Shown: positions 1 through 8,729, counted from the stretch's first letter. The stretch is DNA of 64,000 bases from Thermoplasma sp. (GCF_008709555.1 NZ_VYIJ01000006.1:1-64000); one strand, 5' to 3'. A program made the numbers and translations. The notes: a model not told the origin generated them from the sequence alone.

Positions 1-111
1 TATCTGAGGGAATACTTCAGAAGAAGCAATTCTGAAGCAGGATTCTCTGCAGACAAGAGATCAACTAGACATATGATATTCCAGAGGAGAAGAGACCGGA
101 TTGAAACCTCC

Positions 112-773
112 GGATTCTGCAAGGGACTGCTGCACAACCTGATGCTTGTGAATGGATAGGCTACTTATGTCCCATAGTCGCCCTGGATGGAAACTATGTC
201 ACTAGCATACCTGATGGTGTGTCCAGCGCACAGGCGGCTCCTCTCTTCTGCGCAGGTATAACGGCCTATACTGCTGTAAAAAGAACGCATCCAGAGGCTG
301 GAAAGAAGATTGCCGTATTCGGCGTGGGCGGGCTTGGCCATTACGCAATACAGCTCATAGCTGCATCCGGAGCGAAGGCCATAGCCATAACCTCCAGGCA
401 TGCAAAACTGGCCGAATCTTCAGGAGCGTATCAGGTGCTGGAAAAACCCGAAGGAAATTATGACGCAGCCATAGTTTTCGCCCCGAACAGCAGCATTGTT
501 GCAAATGCGGCACGTTCCGTCAAGCCAGGAGGAACCGTGGTGGTACCAGCAATAATGGACAGAATAGATATACCGTTCGATGCGTTCACATAGGAAAAGG
601 ATATAACAAGCGTTGCATCAGGCTTCAGAAAGGAGGCCAGAGAGGTGCTGAAGCTCGCCGCAGAGGGAGTGCTGAAGTCTCAGGTGATGGAGCGCCCACT
701 CTCTGAGGTTGCAGATGTTCTGAAAGACCTGAAGGCCGGAAAGATTGAGGGAAGGGCGGTGCTCAAACCATGA
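112..773 (+). pseudogene. Broken zinc-type alcohol dehydrogenase
   Basis: This is the remnant of a medium-chain zinc alcohol dehydrogenase. Bases 180-593 read as the family's middle, with NYVTSIPDG, the AAPLFCAG segment and the Rossmann motif GVGGLGHYAIQ that binds NAD(P). A TAG at 591-593 interrupts the frame, which then continues open to TGA 771-773 and ends in the usual family tail (KIEGRAVLKP). Upstream, bases 112-158 carry GLLHNLMLVNG in another frame, like the end of the structural-zinc lobe, so a frameshift is also present. The N-terminal third, with the catalytic zinc ligands, is not recognisable before the window edge. At least two lesions make function unlikely. Confidence 0.75.
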
Positions 774-787
774 TCTAACGGCGTTGA

Positions 788-801
788 TGAACCATGGTTC
801 A
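788..801. terminator. 14-bp perfect palindrome before a T-rich tract
   Basis: TGAACCATGGTTCA is a perfect palindrome just after the dehydrogenase remnant and is followed by a T-rich run (803-820). The arrangement fits a terminator for rightward transcription. A protein-binding site is the alternative. Confidence 0.35.
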
Positions 802-963
802 CCGTTTTTATTCATTTTTCCCTTTCTGAATGGGCCGTATGAGGTTCTCCATGGTATAAATCTAAGAAATGATATGGTGACGCTACTAGAACCAATTTCA
901 ACAGAAGACCGCCATACGTTCAATAAACGTGGATAAGAATTATATAAAACACTTAGAATTTCA

Positions 964-1038
964 TGCTCCGGTCGGGATTTGGACCCGAGTCGGGGGATTG
1001 AGAGTCCCTAATGCTTGGCCGGACTACACCACCGGAGC
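964..1038 (-). tRNA. tRNA-Glu (anticodon CTC)
   Basis: On the minus strand the acceptor stem GCTCCGG pairs exactly with CCGGAGC, with discriminator A. The anticodon loop is CTCTCAA (CTC, reading GAG), and the T stem TCGGG/CCCGA closes a TCCAAAT loop. The outer pair of the anticodon stem appears as an A27-C43 mismatch. T-loop position 55 is C where T is nearly universal. No CCA is encoded and no intron is seen. Confidence 0.93.
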
Positions 1039-1230
1039 TCTGGGGGAAATTTCATTTAGACATTTATTCTTTTTGCTTCCCAGCATACTTTGGAAATATT
1101 TGGCTCCTGATTGCCGCTATGATATCTGGCATTACGTAATTCAAATATAATAGTGGAATGGGTGTTATCGGAATCAGATTCGCAGAACGCCGTTATTCTG
1201 CAATTATCCGGTACCTATGTTCTAATTTGA

Positions 1231-2445
1231 TCACCCGGTCCGCTTGCCTATAGATCTCATCAGCATGCTTCCTGCGATGGTTATCGATACCGACGCAAAT
1301 ATGGCTATTATAAGCACAGGCGTCCATATCATCAGCGGATCTGAAGGGTTTTTATATATCAGAAATGTGCCCAGGACAGGTGCCAGTGGAGCTATGAAAC
1401 CGCTTATCAGTTGCGCCGACCCGAAGTATTCGCCCCTCCGGTCTTCAGGTGCAATCTTCGATATTATTGAATTGGTGACCGGCGCAAGTATGTTCTCTCC
1501 GATTGTTATGAATACTATGTCGATCCCAAGGAGTACGAAGTTGTGTGTCAGTGCCAGTACGAAGAATCCTAAGCCATAGACGATCGTACCGAGAGCAAGC
1601 TGCCAGAAGCCGTTGATCTTCTCAATAACCCTGATTATAGGCATTTGCAGCAGTATCACCGTTATGCCATTGATTGAGTAAAGGATACCTATCATGTTAT
1701 TGGAGACCCTGTAGACGACAGAAAGGAACAGTGTGAGCGTTGTACCCCACTGTCCAGAGACAAAGTACGTCACTCCTATCATTATTGCGACTATGACGAA
1801 GTATCTGTCCGCTAATGGCATGCTGAACCTTCCGGACCCCTTCCTGAGTTTACCGGTTTCGTTCACAAGGAAGTAGTAGAGAAGGAGTTCAACTATGGCT
1901 CCTGCAGCACCGAAAAAGAATATATAGGAGTATGAGTAATCGGCCAGAAAACCACCAATTGCAGGCCCAGCACTAAAACCAAGATTGCCTGCAATTCGCA
2001 GGATTCCGAATGAGCCTGTACGTTCACCTATACCGGTCACGTCTGACACTATTGCATTATCCGCAATCCACTGTATCACAGATATTGGTTCTATTGACAG
2101 GAATTCTATGACGATGGATATGATACCTGCCCTGTAGAGCACTGAAAATGCCGTTATGATCATGAGTACGAAGAGGAAAAGCGGTATGGCGAGCGAGACC
2201 TTTCTCCTGCCTATGGTATCGACAAGGTTCCCCCCGTAGACGGAAAACGGAAGGGCGATTATTGCAGTGAGCAGGAATAGTATGCCGCTGAAGTACACGG
2301 GCAGGCCTCTCACCCTTGTCAGGTATACCGGTATGAATATCCATATCTGGGATCTTGCGAGCACCCTTATGAACTGCGCTCCAGATACAGCCTGCATCTG
2401 TTTTCTCATAAGGATGGATCTGTAGGTGAATGTCGGTTCAGACAA
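1231..2445 (-). CDS. Major facilitator superfamily transporter
   Basis: This is a 404-residue, 12-helix secondary transporter of the cytoplasmic membrane; the substrate is unknown. The loop between helices 2 and 3 carries the family motif GNLVDTIGRRK (about residues 71-81). A distinctive segment near helix 10, ITIGEN followed by SKIAPEDRRGEYFG, is shared with the transporter at 58186-59397, so the two are likely paralogues. The start is TTG at 2445; an ATG at 2409 (MRKQMQAV) is a good alternative because helix 1 begins after it. The gene stands alone, with no partner that hints at its cargo. Drug or sugar efflux would be a guess. Confidence 0.85.
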   Translation of the reverse strand: MSEPTFTYRSILMRKQMQAVSGAQFIRVLARSQIWIFIPVYLTRVRGLPVYFSGILFLLTAIIALPFSVYGGNLVDTIGRRKVSLAIPLFLFVLMIITAFSVLYRAGIISIVIEFLSIEPISVIQWIADNAIVSDVTGIGERTGSFGILRIAGNLGFSAGPAIGGFLADYSYSYIFFFGAAGAIVELLLYYFLVNETGKLRKGSGRFSMPLADRYFVIVAIMIGVTYFVSGQWGTTLTLFLSVVYRVSNNMIGILYSINGITVILLQMPIIRVIEKINGFWQLALGTIVYGLGFFVLALTHNFVLLGIDIVFITIGENILAPVTNSIISKIAPEDRRGEYFGSAQLISGFIAPLAPVLGTFLIYKNPSDPLMIWTPVLIIAIFASVSITIAGSMLMRSIGKRTG

Positions 2446-2547
2446 GCGTATACCTTGCTGGGTGATAGCCTTGGAATGGATAATGGTTCCTGTGCAGGAT
2501 TATCGATCAGGCCGGTCAAAAAGAAGTATTCAAGGCAACGGCCGTAT

Positions 2548-3117
2548 TCATCGGTGAGGCCCGAAATGATCGATGAACCAGTACCTGCTCTCTGCAGGGC
2601 ACAGTATCATCGTATTTGGCGTAACTCCGGTCATCTCTATGTTCTCCATGATCTCCCTGTGCTTGTTCTCCCAGGTAAGGACCTCAAGCTCAGGGAACAT
2701 CGCCGATGTAAGCCTGTGCTTTGCCCTGTACAGAGAATCTGTGACCTCTGAATTTACCGTCTGTGGATCCTTCCAGTAGCCTTCGAGATAGGAATTCAGC
2801 GTAGTATTCATTATGTCGAGAACGTTGAACTTGATCACGAATTCAGGCGATGATCGATTTTCCTCGATGTACTTCTGATATAGCGTGCTGTACTTCTTCT
2901 CGTCAGCGCCACGAAACGATACCCTGTCCGCAAGCATGTCCTCGCTCATCAGCTTTCTTATCTCCTCTCCGTAGAGACCATGATCGTAATCGTAGTGAGT
3001 CAGATAGGTCACGTATATTTTGCTGGGGTTCAGTGATAGTATGTACCTCAGCATTGCGTTATAGCTGTACCCCTCTATCTTTTCGTGAGCCTTGCCTATG
3101 GTCGCTACAAAAAACAT
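2548..3117 (-). CDS. Hypothetical protein with HxDxDH motif
   Basis: I do not recognise this 189-residue soluble protein. Near residue 42 it has THYDYDHG, which recalls the HxHxDH zinc motif of metallo-beta-lactamases with the second His replaced by Asp, but the preceding beta-strand pattern and later ligands of that fold are not evident. The remainder looks mostly helical and charged. A TATA-like TTTATAATA on the minus strand lies about 25 bases before the ATG at 3117, which suggests a leaderless transcript and supports this start. It runs divergently from the signal peptidase gene. No function is assigned. Confidence 0.7.
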   Translation of the reverse strand: MFFVATIGKAHEKIEGYSYNAMLRYILSLNPSKIYVTYLTHYDYDHGLYGEEIRKLMSEDMLADRVSFRGADEKKYSTLYQKYIEENRSSPEFVIKFNVLDIMNTTLNSYLEGYWKDPQTVNSEVTDSLYRAKHRLTSAMFPELEVLTWENKHREIMENIEMTGVTPNTMILCPAESRYWFIDHFGPHR

Positions 3118-3344
3118 AGTTGTATAGTTGAACTTATTATAAAGATGTTATCTGCAATTTGCATACGACAGATCAATAAAGCGCAGGCTTAGTATTCTCG
3201 GTATTGGTCTTCGGGCAGGACATGCGTCTATGTGAGGCGACACTGGCGTAATTTTAATGAGAAACACGCATATGAGTCTAAAGAGCGAGTCTAAATTTCT
3301 CCGGCCAGAAAGGTATAAAATATGATGGTTTGATACGGAACGCG

Positions 3345-4136
3345 TTGTCTGCAATTCGATATTTATTGAAGCATGGAACGATCATCCTGGTCATAGCGAT
3401 CGTGCTGATCATGGCATCGCTCACCATATACGGCGGGATATGGCCCCCAGCGTCAGTTGTGGAATCGGAGAGCATGCAGCATTCCAGCGCCTGGGAGTTC
3501 GGCGTCATAAATACTGGAGACATCGTTTTGCTCAAGAAGGTGAACGATCCTGTGAAGGACGTGATAACGTACGTTGTTGGCAGGGAGATTAACTACAGAA
3601 CCTACGGAGAGTATGGTAACGTAATACTTTACAATGCACCGAACGGCGATGTGATAATCCACCGGGCAATGTTCTACCTGTCCTGGAATAACGGAACGCC
3701 CGTGGTTTATGGCTATCACAACCAGAGCTGGATGATCGTTACAAAGGACTACGTGATAATATACAACTGCAGCTACAACGGTAGGAATCTATACGTGAAT
3801 CTGCAGGGACTTCAGGGGCAAGACGGTTTCATAACCGTCGGCGACCACAACCTAGCAACATCTCCGATATTCGTATCGAAATACGATGCATACATTGCCG
3901 CGGATCAGAACATATTCGGATACCCGCCTGTCAAACCAGATAAGGTGGTCGCAGTGGCCTATGGCCAGATACCGTGGCTTGGCCTGATAAAGCTCAACAT
4001 AATGCGTCTGTACGGTCAATGGCCATATTACAACGAAGTACCGCAGTACGCCTACGATTACCTTTTCATAACACTGTTCGCTGTATTCGTACTGCCCTAC
4101 ATATCATATTATTCGTATAAAAAAATAAAGAAATGA
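3345..4136 (+). CDS. Archaeal signal peptidase I (S26B, Sec11-like)
   Basis: This membrane protease probably removes signal peptides from exported proteins. An N-terminal membrane helix (GTIILVIAIVLIMASLTI) precedes the catalytic serine segment ESESMQH. A His follows in VIIHRAMF and an Asp in TVGDHNLAT, giving the Ser-His-Asp arrangement of archaeal and ER signal peptidases in place of the bacterial Ser-Lys. A second hydrophobic helix lies near the C terminus before a lysine-rich tail. A TATA box GGTATAAAATA at 3311-3321 would place the transcript start near 3345, where TTG begins MSAIRYLLKHG. A TTG at 3330 is possible but lies too close to the TATA box. At about 264 residues it is longer than many archaeal homologues. 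Confidence 0.8.
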   Translation: MSAIRYLLKHGTIILVIAIVLIMASLTIYGGIWPPASVVESESMQHSSAWEFGVINTGDIVLLKKVNDPVKDVITYVVGREINYRTYGEYGNVILYNAPNGDVIIHRAMFYLSWNNGTPVVYGYHNQSWMIVTKDYVIIYNCSYNGRNLYVNLQGLQGQDGFITVGDHNLATSPIFVSKYDAYIAADQNIFGYPPVKPDKVVAVAYGQIPWLGLIKLNIMRLYGQWPYYNEVPQYAYDYLFITLFAVFVLPYISYYSYKKIKK

Positions 4137-4143
4137 GGTCTGT

Positions 4144-4668
4144 TCAGACCTTTATTGTCGGCTGGCCCTCGTGCCAGTTGACCGGGCATAGACCGCCAGA
4201 CTGCAGGGCCTCGAGAACCCTGAGCGTCTCGTCCGTGCTCCTGCCAACGTTGTCGTCGGTTATTACCACGTATTTGACGATGCCATCCGGATTTATTATG
4301 AATAGGCCTCTCTGTGCGTTTCCAGTTTCCTCGTTGTACACATCGTAAGCCTTTGCTATGTTGCCCTTTCTGTCCTCGACCATCGGGAACTTTGCCTTTG
4401 CGACTCTCTCGTCGTGCTGAACCCATGCCTGGTGCACGTATACGGTATCAGCGCTGACCGATATCACTTCCGTGTTCTTCTTCTTGAACTTCTCATAGTC
4501 TTCGGCGAATCCCTCAACCTCAGTTGGGCACACGAAGGTGAAATCCGCTGGGTAAAAGAACAGAACTACCCACTTTCCTCTATAGCTGCTCAGTCTAACT
4601 TTCTTTACCTGGCCGTTTACGAAGGCATTAGCCTCGAAGTCAGGTGCCGCTTTGTTTACAAGAGACAT
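4144..4668 (-). CDS. Typical 2-Cys peroxiredoxin (AhpC/TSA family)
   Basis: This 174-residue thiol peroxidase reduces hydrogen peroxide and organic peroxides in the cytoplasm. The peroxidatic cysteine is Cys47 in FTFVCPTEVEGF and the resolving cysteine is Cys161 in GLCPVNWHEG, which defines the typical 2-Cys class. The ATG at 4668 sits about 25 bases after TTATAAAC on the minus strand, so the mRNA is probably leaderless. A 15-base PerR/Fur-like palindrome (4690-4704) overlaps that TATA box, so peroxide or iron control is likely. The gene converges with the signal peptidase gene 7 bases away. Length and motifs are normal for the family. Confidence 0.95.
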   Translation of the reverse strand: MSLVNKAAPDFEANAFVNGQVKKVRLSSYRGKWVVLFFYPADFTFVCPTEVEGFAEDYEKFKKKNTEVISVSADTVYVHQAWVQHDERVAKAKFPMVEDRKGNIAKAYDVYNEETGNAQRGLFIINPDGIVKYVVITDDNVGRSTDETLRVLEALQSGGLCPVNWHEGQPTIKV

Positions 4669-4689
4669 AATGGTATATCACTAATTTGT

Positions 4690-4704
4690 TTATAATGATT
4701 ATCA
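4690..4704 (-). promoter_or_regulatory. PerR/Fur-like box over the peroxiredoxin TATA element
   Basis: The plus-strand sequence TTATAATGATTATCA matches the known PerR consensus TTATAATNATTATAA at all fixed positions but one. On the minus strand it runs into TTATAAAC, the likely TATA box of the peroxiredoxin gene, 25 bases before its ATG. Repressor binding here would block TBP. A Fur/PerR-family gene lies at 42074-42523. That it binds here is inference. Confidence 0.55.
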
Positions 4705-4939
4705 TCTGATTGTTTTTAAAAATAATTCCTATAAATTAAGCTATTTTTATAAATTTATTTATGCAGATTTCTCGTGGAAGCCAGATGGTGCGGAAATAGG
4801 TTTTACCAAATGAGGATAAATTTAAATCTATGCATCGTTTGATCTTAAAGCGCCTTCGAACAGCAGTATATCCGATCCGGTCTCATATTGGGATGCCGGT
4901 TTTCGGATACAGGGGCCGCCGTGTAAAGAGTGTGTGCCG

Positions 4940-5617
4940 ATGATGATCGATGACAGCAGGGTCAGCTTTGTGATTCCAACGATAAACGAAGAAGGTACTA
5001 TAGGATCAGTCATTGACGGGATACGTTCTGATTTCAGGAATTCAGAGATAATAGTTGTTGATACAAATTCCACGGACAGGACGAGGGAGATAGCCAGATC
5101 AAAGGGCGCCAGGGTCATAGAGGAACCCAGGCGTGGTTATGGACGGGCATACCAGACCGGAATACCGGCGGCATCTGGCGATATAATCGTGTGCATGGAT
5201 GGAGATGGTACTTATCCCACAGACGTTGTGAAGCCACTGATCGAGCTTCTCCTTGTGGACCGTGTGGATTTCATCTCGTGCGACAGGATAACGTTCAGGA
5301 CAAGCACTAACTACACAACCCTTCACTACGTTGGCAACATGGTACTCAACCTCACTATAAGGATACTCTTCAAGGTAAGGATGGTTGATTCGCAGAGCGG
5401 CATGTGGATCTTCCGTTCAGAGATATACAGGAAGATGAAGAACCTGGGAAACGGCATGTCATTCTCGCAGAACATAAAGATAGAGGCCGTAAGGCACGGG
5501 GTCTTCATGGAGATACCCATAAGGTATGGCGTAAGGATAACGAAACCAAAGCTCAAGACCTGGCATGATGGTTTCCACAATCTCTTTGCGCTCTTCGTAA
5601 AGCGCGTTTCTGAGTGA
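4940..5617 (+). CDS. Family 2 glycosyltransferase, dolichol-phosphate-mannose-synthase type
   Basis: This 225-residue GT-A fold enzyme transfers a sugar from a nucleotide donor, most likely to a dolichyl phosphate or another lipid carrier on the inner membrane face. The N terminus has FVIPTINEEGTIG and VVDTNSTDRT, typical of the nucleotide-binding half, and CMDGDGTYP carries the metal-binding DxD-type element. The later SQSGMW and FSQNIKIEA segments match the acceptor side of DPM1-like proteins. No membrane helices follow, so this is the short soluble form. Start choice is open among GTG 4934, ATG 4940 and ATG 4943. A basic 37-codon frame at 4830-4943 overlaps the start and might be a leader. 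Confidence 0.85.
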   Translation: MMIDDSRVSFVIPTINEEGTIGSVIDGIRSDFRNSEIIVVDTNSTDRTREIARSKGARVIEEPRRGYGRAYQTGIPAASGDIIVCMDGDGTYPTDVVKPLIELLLVDRVDFISCDRITFRTSTNYTTLHYVGNMVLNLTIRILFKVRMVDSQSGMWIFRSEIYRKMKNLGNGMSFSQNIKIEAVRHGVFMEIPIRYGVRITKPKLKTWHDGFHNLFALFVKRVSE

Positions 5618-6745
5618 TCACTTCAGGGCCTTTATATAGCCTATGACGGTGAACGATAATGCCGGTATGGCCAGCGCATAATCGTATATCGATACGCCGG
5701 CTATGGAAATAACGGATAAAATCAGGAAAGCTATGATCCTTCCTGATACCAGATAGTATTCCCTGTTTATCCAGTACCCGGAGGTGTATTCGATCCCGTC
5801 AAGAAAGTTCATGAAGCTTGACATGGCCGCGTTTCCAAGCGGCGTCATCAGGAATGTTATTATGCCGGATGCCACGAAAACGGCTATAATGGCATATTGA
5901 CCGCGGACAGCGTAGAGGAAAGATGAAGCGATCACGATCGCAATTATGGTGCGGTAAGATGACCCTATCCTCCTCTGAAGGTACATTGAGGACACGTTGG
6001 ATGATATCACTATGATGGCGGAAAATGTGCCGAAGAAACCTGCTATTATGTAGCTGTGGGTCAGGTAGAATACATAGACGGGCACAAAGGTCGATATCAC
6101 TATGGTCATCATGTTCGAGAGAAAGAAGAATATCTTGAAACGCAGGTACTCGGGATTGTTGATGATCGTGTCCCTGACGCTAAAGCTCTTCCTCCTCTCA
6201 CCGGTCTCCCTTATGGTCATTGCTATTATACCTGCAGCTATGAGCAGGAGCGCAGAAATGAGGAAGTCAAGCCTGTACCTGGCGATGCCTGTCCCATGAG
6301 ACTCGGATACTATGAAACCGGCTATGAGCGGTGCCAGCAGACCGGCCGCACTCGATAAGGCTGAGTTCGTTGACAGGAAGTTGAACCTGTTGACCTTCCT
6401 GGTTATGGCCTGGCTGAGTGTGTTGTTACCTGCCCAGAAAACCCCAGATGGTATCCCGTAAAGAAGACCGAAGGTGTAAGGAACGTAGAATGGGCCTCTG
6501 ATGAAGATCATGCCGAAAATTATGACGGATCTTGCTATTGTCCCAATTGAGAAAAGCGCCCTTGCGTTGGTGAACCTGAGAATATAGCCAGAAACGATGA
6601 ACATGATGGTCTGCGTGGTCTGTATCGCTGCCTGATACTCCATCACGCTCAGTATGCTGAATCTTGTGAAGAACAGTATGTTGATGAATATACCGAACAT
6701 GCCGTTTGCGAACGCAAATATATTGTATGATGCATAGTATATCAT
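5618..6745 (-). CDS. Major facilitator superfamily transporter
   Basis: This is a multi-helix secondary transporter of about 375 residues with hydrophobic segments throughout and a short basic central loop (RETGERRKS) between the two six-helix halves. Motif A is weak, so subfamily and substrate cannot be named. The frame is open up to a GTG at 6838, but residues before ATG 6745 (MIYYASYNIFAF) are hydrophilic and unlike a transporter N terminus. A minus-strand TATA (TTTATATATAG, about 6840-6850) implies transcription from near 6820, so a short leader or an unusual start between 6820 and 6745 is possible. It is convergent with the glycosyltransferase gene, with no spacer. Confidence 0.78.
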   Translation of the reverse strand: MIYYASYNIFAFANGMFGIFINILFFTRFSILSVMEYQAAIQTTQTIMFIVSGYILRFTNARALFSIGTIARSVIIFGMIFIRGPFYVPYTFGLLYGIPSGVFWAGNNTLSQAITRKVNRFNFLSTNSALSSAAGLLAPLIAGFIVSESHGTGIARYRLDFLISALLLIAAGIIAMTIRETGERRKSFSVRDTIINNPEYLRFKIFFFLSNMMTIVISTFVPVYVFYLTHSYIIAGFFGTFSAIIVISSNVSSMYLQRRIGSSYRTIIAIVIASSFLYAVRGQYAIIAVFVASGIITFLMTPLGNAAMSSFMNFLDGIEYTSGYWINREYYLVSGRIIAFLILSVISIAGVSIYDYALAIPALSFTVIGYIKALK

Positions 6746-6905
6746 TAGATCCGATGTTGGTATCGCAGTGCCAGCGCCGTTTCTGCTACGAGGACTGTGG
6801 AAGTTCAAGCTATGTCTAAATGATGGGCATAGGCACACTATATATAAATTTAGGCAGAATACTGCGTTTTTCGTTTGCGGAGGTTTTCTTCCTCCCAGTG
6901 CTAAG

Positions 6906-6913
6906 TTTAAATA
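6906..6913 (+). promoter_or_regulatory. TATA box of sepF
   Basis: TTTAAATA is centred about 25 bases before ATG 6934. This fixes a leaderless start there and argues against the open frame that extends upstream to 6820. Confidence 0.6.
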
Positions 6914-6933
6914 CGCAATGCAGATCTTTGATC

Positions 6934-7296
6934 ATGCTCTTCAGGAAGAAAACTGACCAGAAAAAGAATGATGGAAAGGTCAGATACATAGACCTTGCGA
7001 GATACCCCCCTGAGAACTCGCCTGAGGATCAGAGGATCGTCAAGGTAGCTGAGATATACACTTACGAGGATCTGCTGGACGCAAGCCGCTTCATCTATAA
7101 CGGAAACATACTCATGGTTGATATATCTGGCGTAACTGATGAGGTATCGTCGAGGCGCATCATGGAGAAATGTGCAAGCATGGGGAAGGAGATTAATGGC
7201 GACGTTGCCAAGGTATCGAAAAACATGATAATGATAACGCCCAACGGAATAAAGATAGACCGGGAAAAGTACAGGGGCAGCATGAGCCTGATCTGA
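6934..7296 (+). CDS. sepF: SepF-like cell division protein (YlmF/DUF552)
   Basis: This 120-residue protein contains the compact SepF domain: YIDLARYP, then VKVAEIYTYEDL, NGNILMVDISGVTDE, and GDVAKVSKNMIMITP near the end. Archaeal SepF is the membrane anchor for FtsZ. The short N terminus MLFRKKTDQKK is basic and could be the membrane-touching segment, although it is less clearly amphipathic than in other archaea. The start at 6934 is chosen because a TATA box lies 25 bases upstream. The gene is monocistronic and divergent from a transporter; no ftsZ lies in the window. Family assignment is by recognition of the domain pattern; the division role is inferred from the family. Confidence 0.82.
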   Translation: MLFRKKTDQKKNDGKVRYIDLARYPPENSPEDQRIVKVAEIYTYEDLLDASRFIYNGNILMVDISGVTDEVSSRRIMEKCASMGKEINGDVAKVSKNMIMITPNGIKIDREKYRGSMSLI

Positions 7297-7350
7297 CGTT
7301 ATAATACCCAAGGACATTTGATCATGCCAGAATTGTCTTTATTGCCATTT

Positions 7351-8628
7351 CTACACTATGGGCCTTGTTCTGGCTTTAAAGAGTTTTTCTCCCCTATATA
7401 TTCTCATTATTATGGCAATACCTAAGGTTATCACCGCTGCCGCCATCAGGTAATCGATGGAGTACCCAAAAAGGGTGGTGACCTCACCGGAAACCAGGCC
7501 TCCGAATATCTGCCCAACACCGAGCAGTGAGTTGTAGAGCCCGATGGCCTTTCCTCTGGTCTGCTGTGTTGCGTTCTTCGAGACATAGTTAGTCTGGCTC
7601 ACGCTTATGATGCTCCAGACACCTCCCAGAAACGAATATATACTCACTGCAGAAATTATCGCCAGATCCTTGGATGATATACCCGGTATCAGCGATGAGA
7701 TGCCGAAGACGATTATACGAGTGGTCACAGCGAGGAAAAGTGCTGTTTTGCCGCCTATCCTGTCAACGATGCGTCCGGAGAAGATGAAGGAAACCGTGGA
7801 GAAAGCAGAGTTGAGCATATACATGAGGAATATCAGTGTATTGTTGGCTCCGAAATCTATCACCATGACCGGATATGGAACAAAGAAGAGCTGGAAGCCG
7901 AACATCAGGAAAGCGGTCATCGATATGAAAAATACGAGATTCCCATCAAGACGGTGTCCGTTTTTCCTTCCATTCAGGCGCAGGTAGTGTATGACTGCGG
8001 CAGGGAAAAAGCGTGTCCTCTCTATAACCCTGAACGTGCTTGCCTGTATCGAATTCCTGTTCAGCGCCCTCTCCGGCTCGCGTATGAACCTTATGGCCAT
8101 GATCCCCGCGATGAGGTACACGGCTGAGGATACAATGTACACATATGGCAGGTCAGATGGGCTGTAGTAGAAGGTTATCAATGTGGTTCCTAGTCCGAGA
8201 CCGAGGACGGATCCGATGCCTGATATCATGCTGAACTTCGATATTATCTGTGGCCAGACGGACCTGTCATTCTGCTCCAGCAGCATGATGGTTGATACCG
8301 GCACACTAGCCATCGCCAGAACCTGAAATGCTATCAATATCACCAGATACTGATAGATGTCATGCACTAATAATATGGGCAGAAATGATGCAAAGGCGCC
8401 AAAGAATCCTATGAGGACGAAGATCTTTCTCCTCGATATTGCGTCCGAAAGATCTCCCCAGAAGATCAGAGCTGGGACGGATGCCGCGGATGATATGGCT
8501 GATGCAAGCCCCACAAAGAAGACGTTTGAATGAAGATACACGACCACAAACAGTGGTATCATTGGGTTTGTGATGCCAGAGGCCATGCTGGACATCAGAT
8601 AGCTAACGAACCACCTGTTATCGGGCAA
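7351..8628 (-). CDS. Major facilitator superfamily transporter (DHA1-like)
   Basis: This is a 425-residue, 12-helix secondary transporter. Motif A appears twice, GDLSDAISRRK between helices 2 and 3 and GRIVDRIGGK between helices 8 and 9, as in the drug:proton antiporter group. A long basic central loop (about residues 190-225, with ERTRF and NGRKNGHR) separates the halves. The substrate is unknown; multidrug export is the usual role of this group but is only inference. The start is TTG at 8628 (MPDNRWFVSYL). A minus-strand TATA-like TTATATAG lies about 34 bases upstream, which allows a leader of a few bases. It is convergent with sepF. Confidence 0.85.
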   Translation of the reverse strand: MPDNRWFVSYLMSSMASGITNPMIPLFVVVYLHSNVFFVGLASAISSAASVPALIFWGDLSDAISRRKIFVLIGFFGAFASFLPILLVHDIYQYLVILIAFQVLAMASVPVSTIMLLEQNDRSVWPQIISKFSMISGIGSVLGLGLGTTLITFYYSPSDLPYVYIVSSAVYLIAGIMAIRFIREPERALNRNSIQASTFRVIERTRFFPAAVIHYLRLNGRKNGHRLDGNLVFFISMTAFLMFGFQLFFVPYPVMVIDFGANNTLIFLMYMLNSAFSTVSFIFSGRIVDRIGGKTALFLAVTTRIIVFGISSLIPGISSKDLAIISAVSIYSFLGGVWSIISVSQTNYVSKNATQQTRGKAIGLYNSLLGVGQIFGGLVSGEVTTLFGYSIDYLMAAAVITLGIAIIMRIYRGEKLFKARTRPIV

Positions 8629-8729
8629 TGCATCACGGAATTGAGGAATATCTGGGCACTATATAACGCTTATCCGTATGCAAATGCCGTTCGCATAGCC
8701 ATTATTTGCCTGTTGCGTGAAATCATCAG

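Noticed and set aside
591-593. TAG inside the alcohol dehydrogenase frame as a pyrrolysine codon
   Set aside because: An upstream frameshift also disrupts the gene, and no pyrrolysine machinery or methylamine gene is seen.
929-1150. 73-codon plus-strand frame
   Set aside because: It lies over the tRNA-Glu gene and has no domain features.
4934-4936. GTG 4934 as the glycosyltransferase start
   Set aside because: Two ATGs follow within 10 bases and align better with the start of the first strand; not decided firmly.
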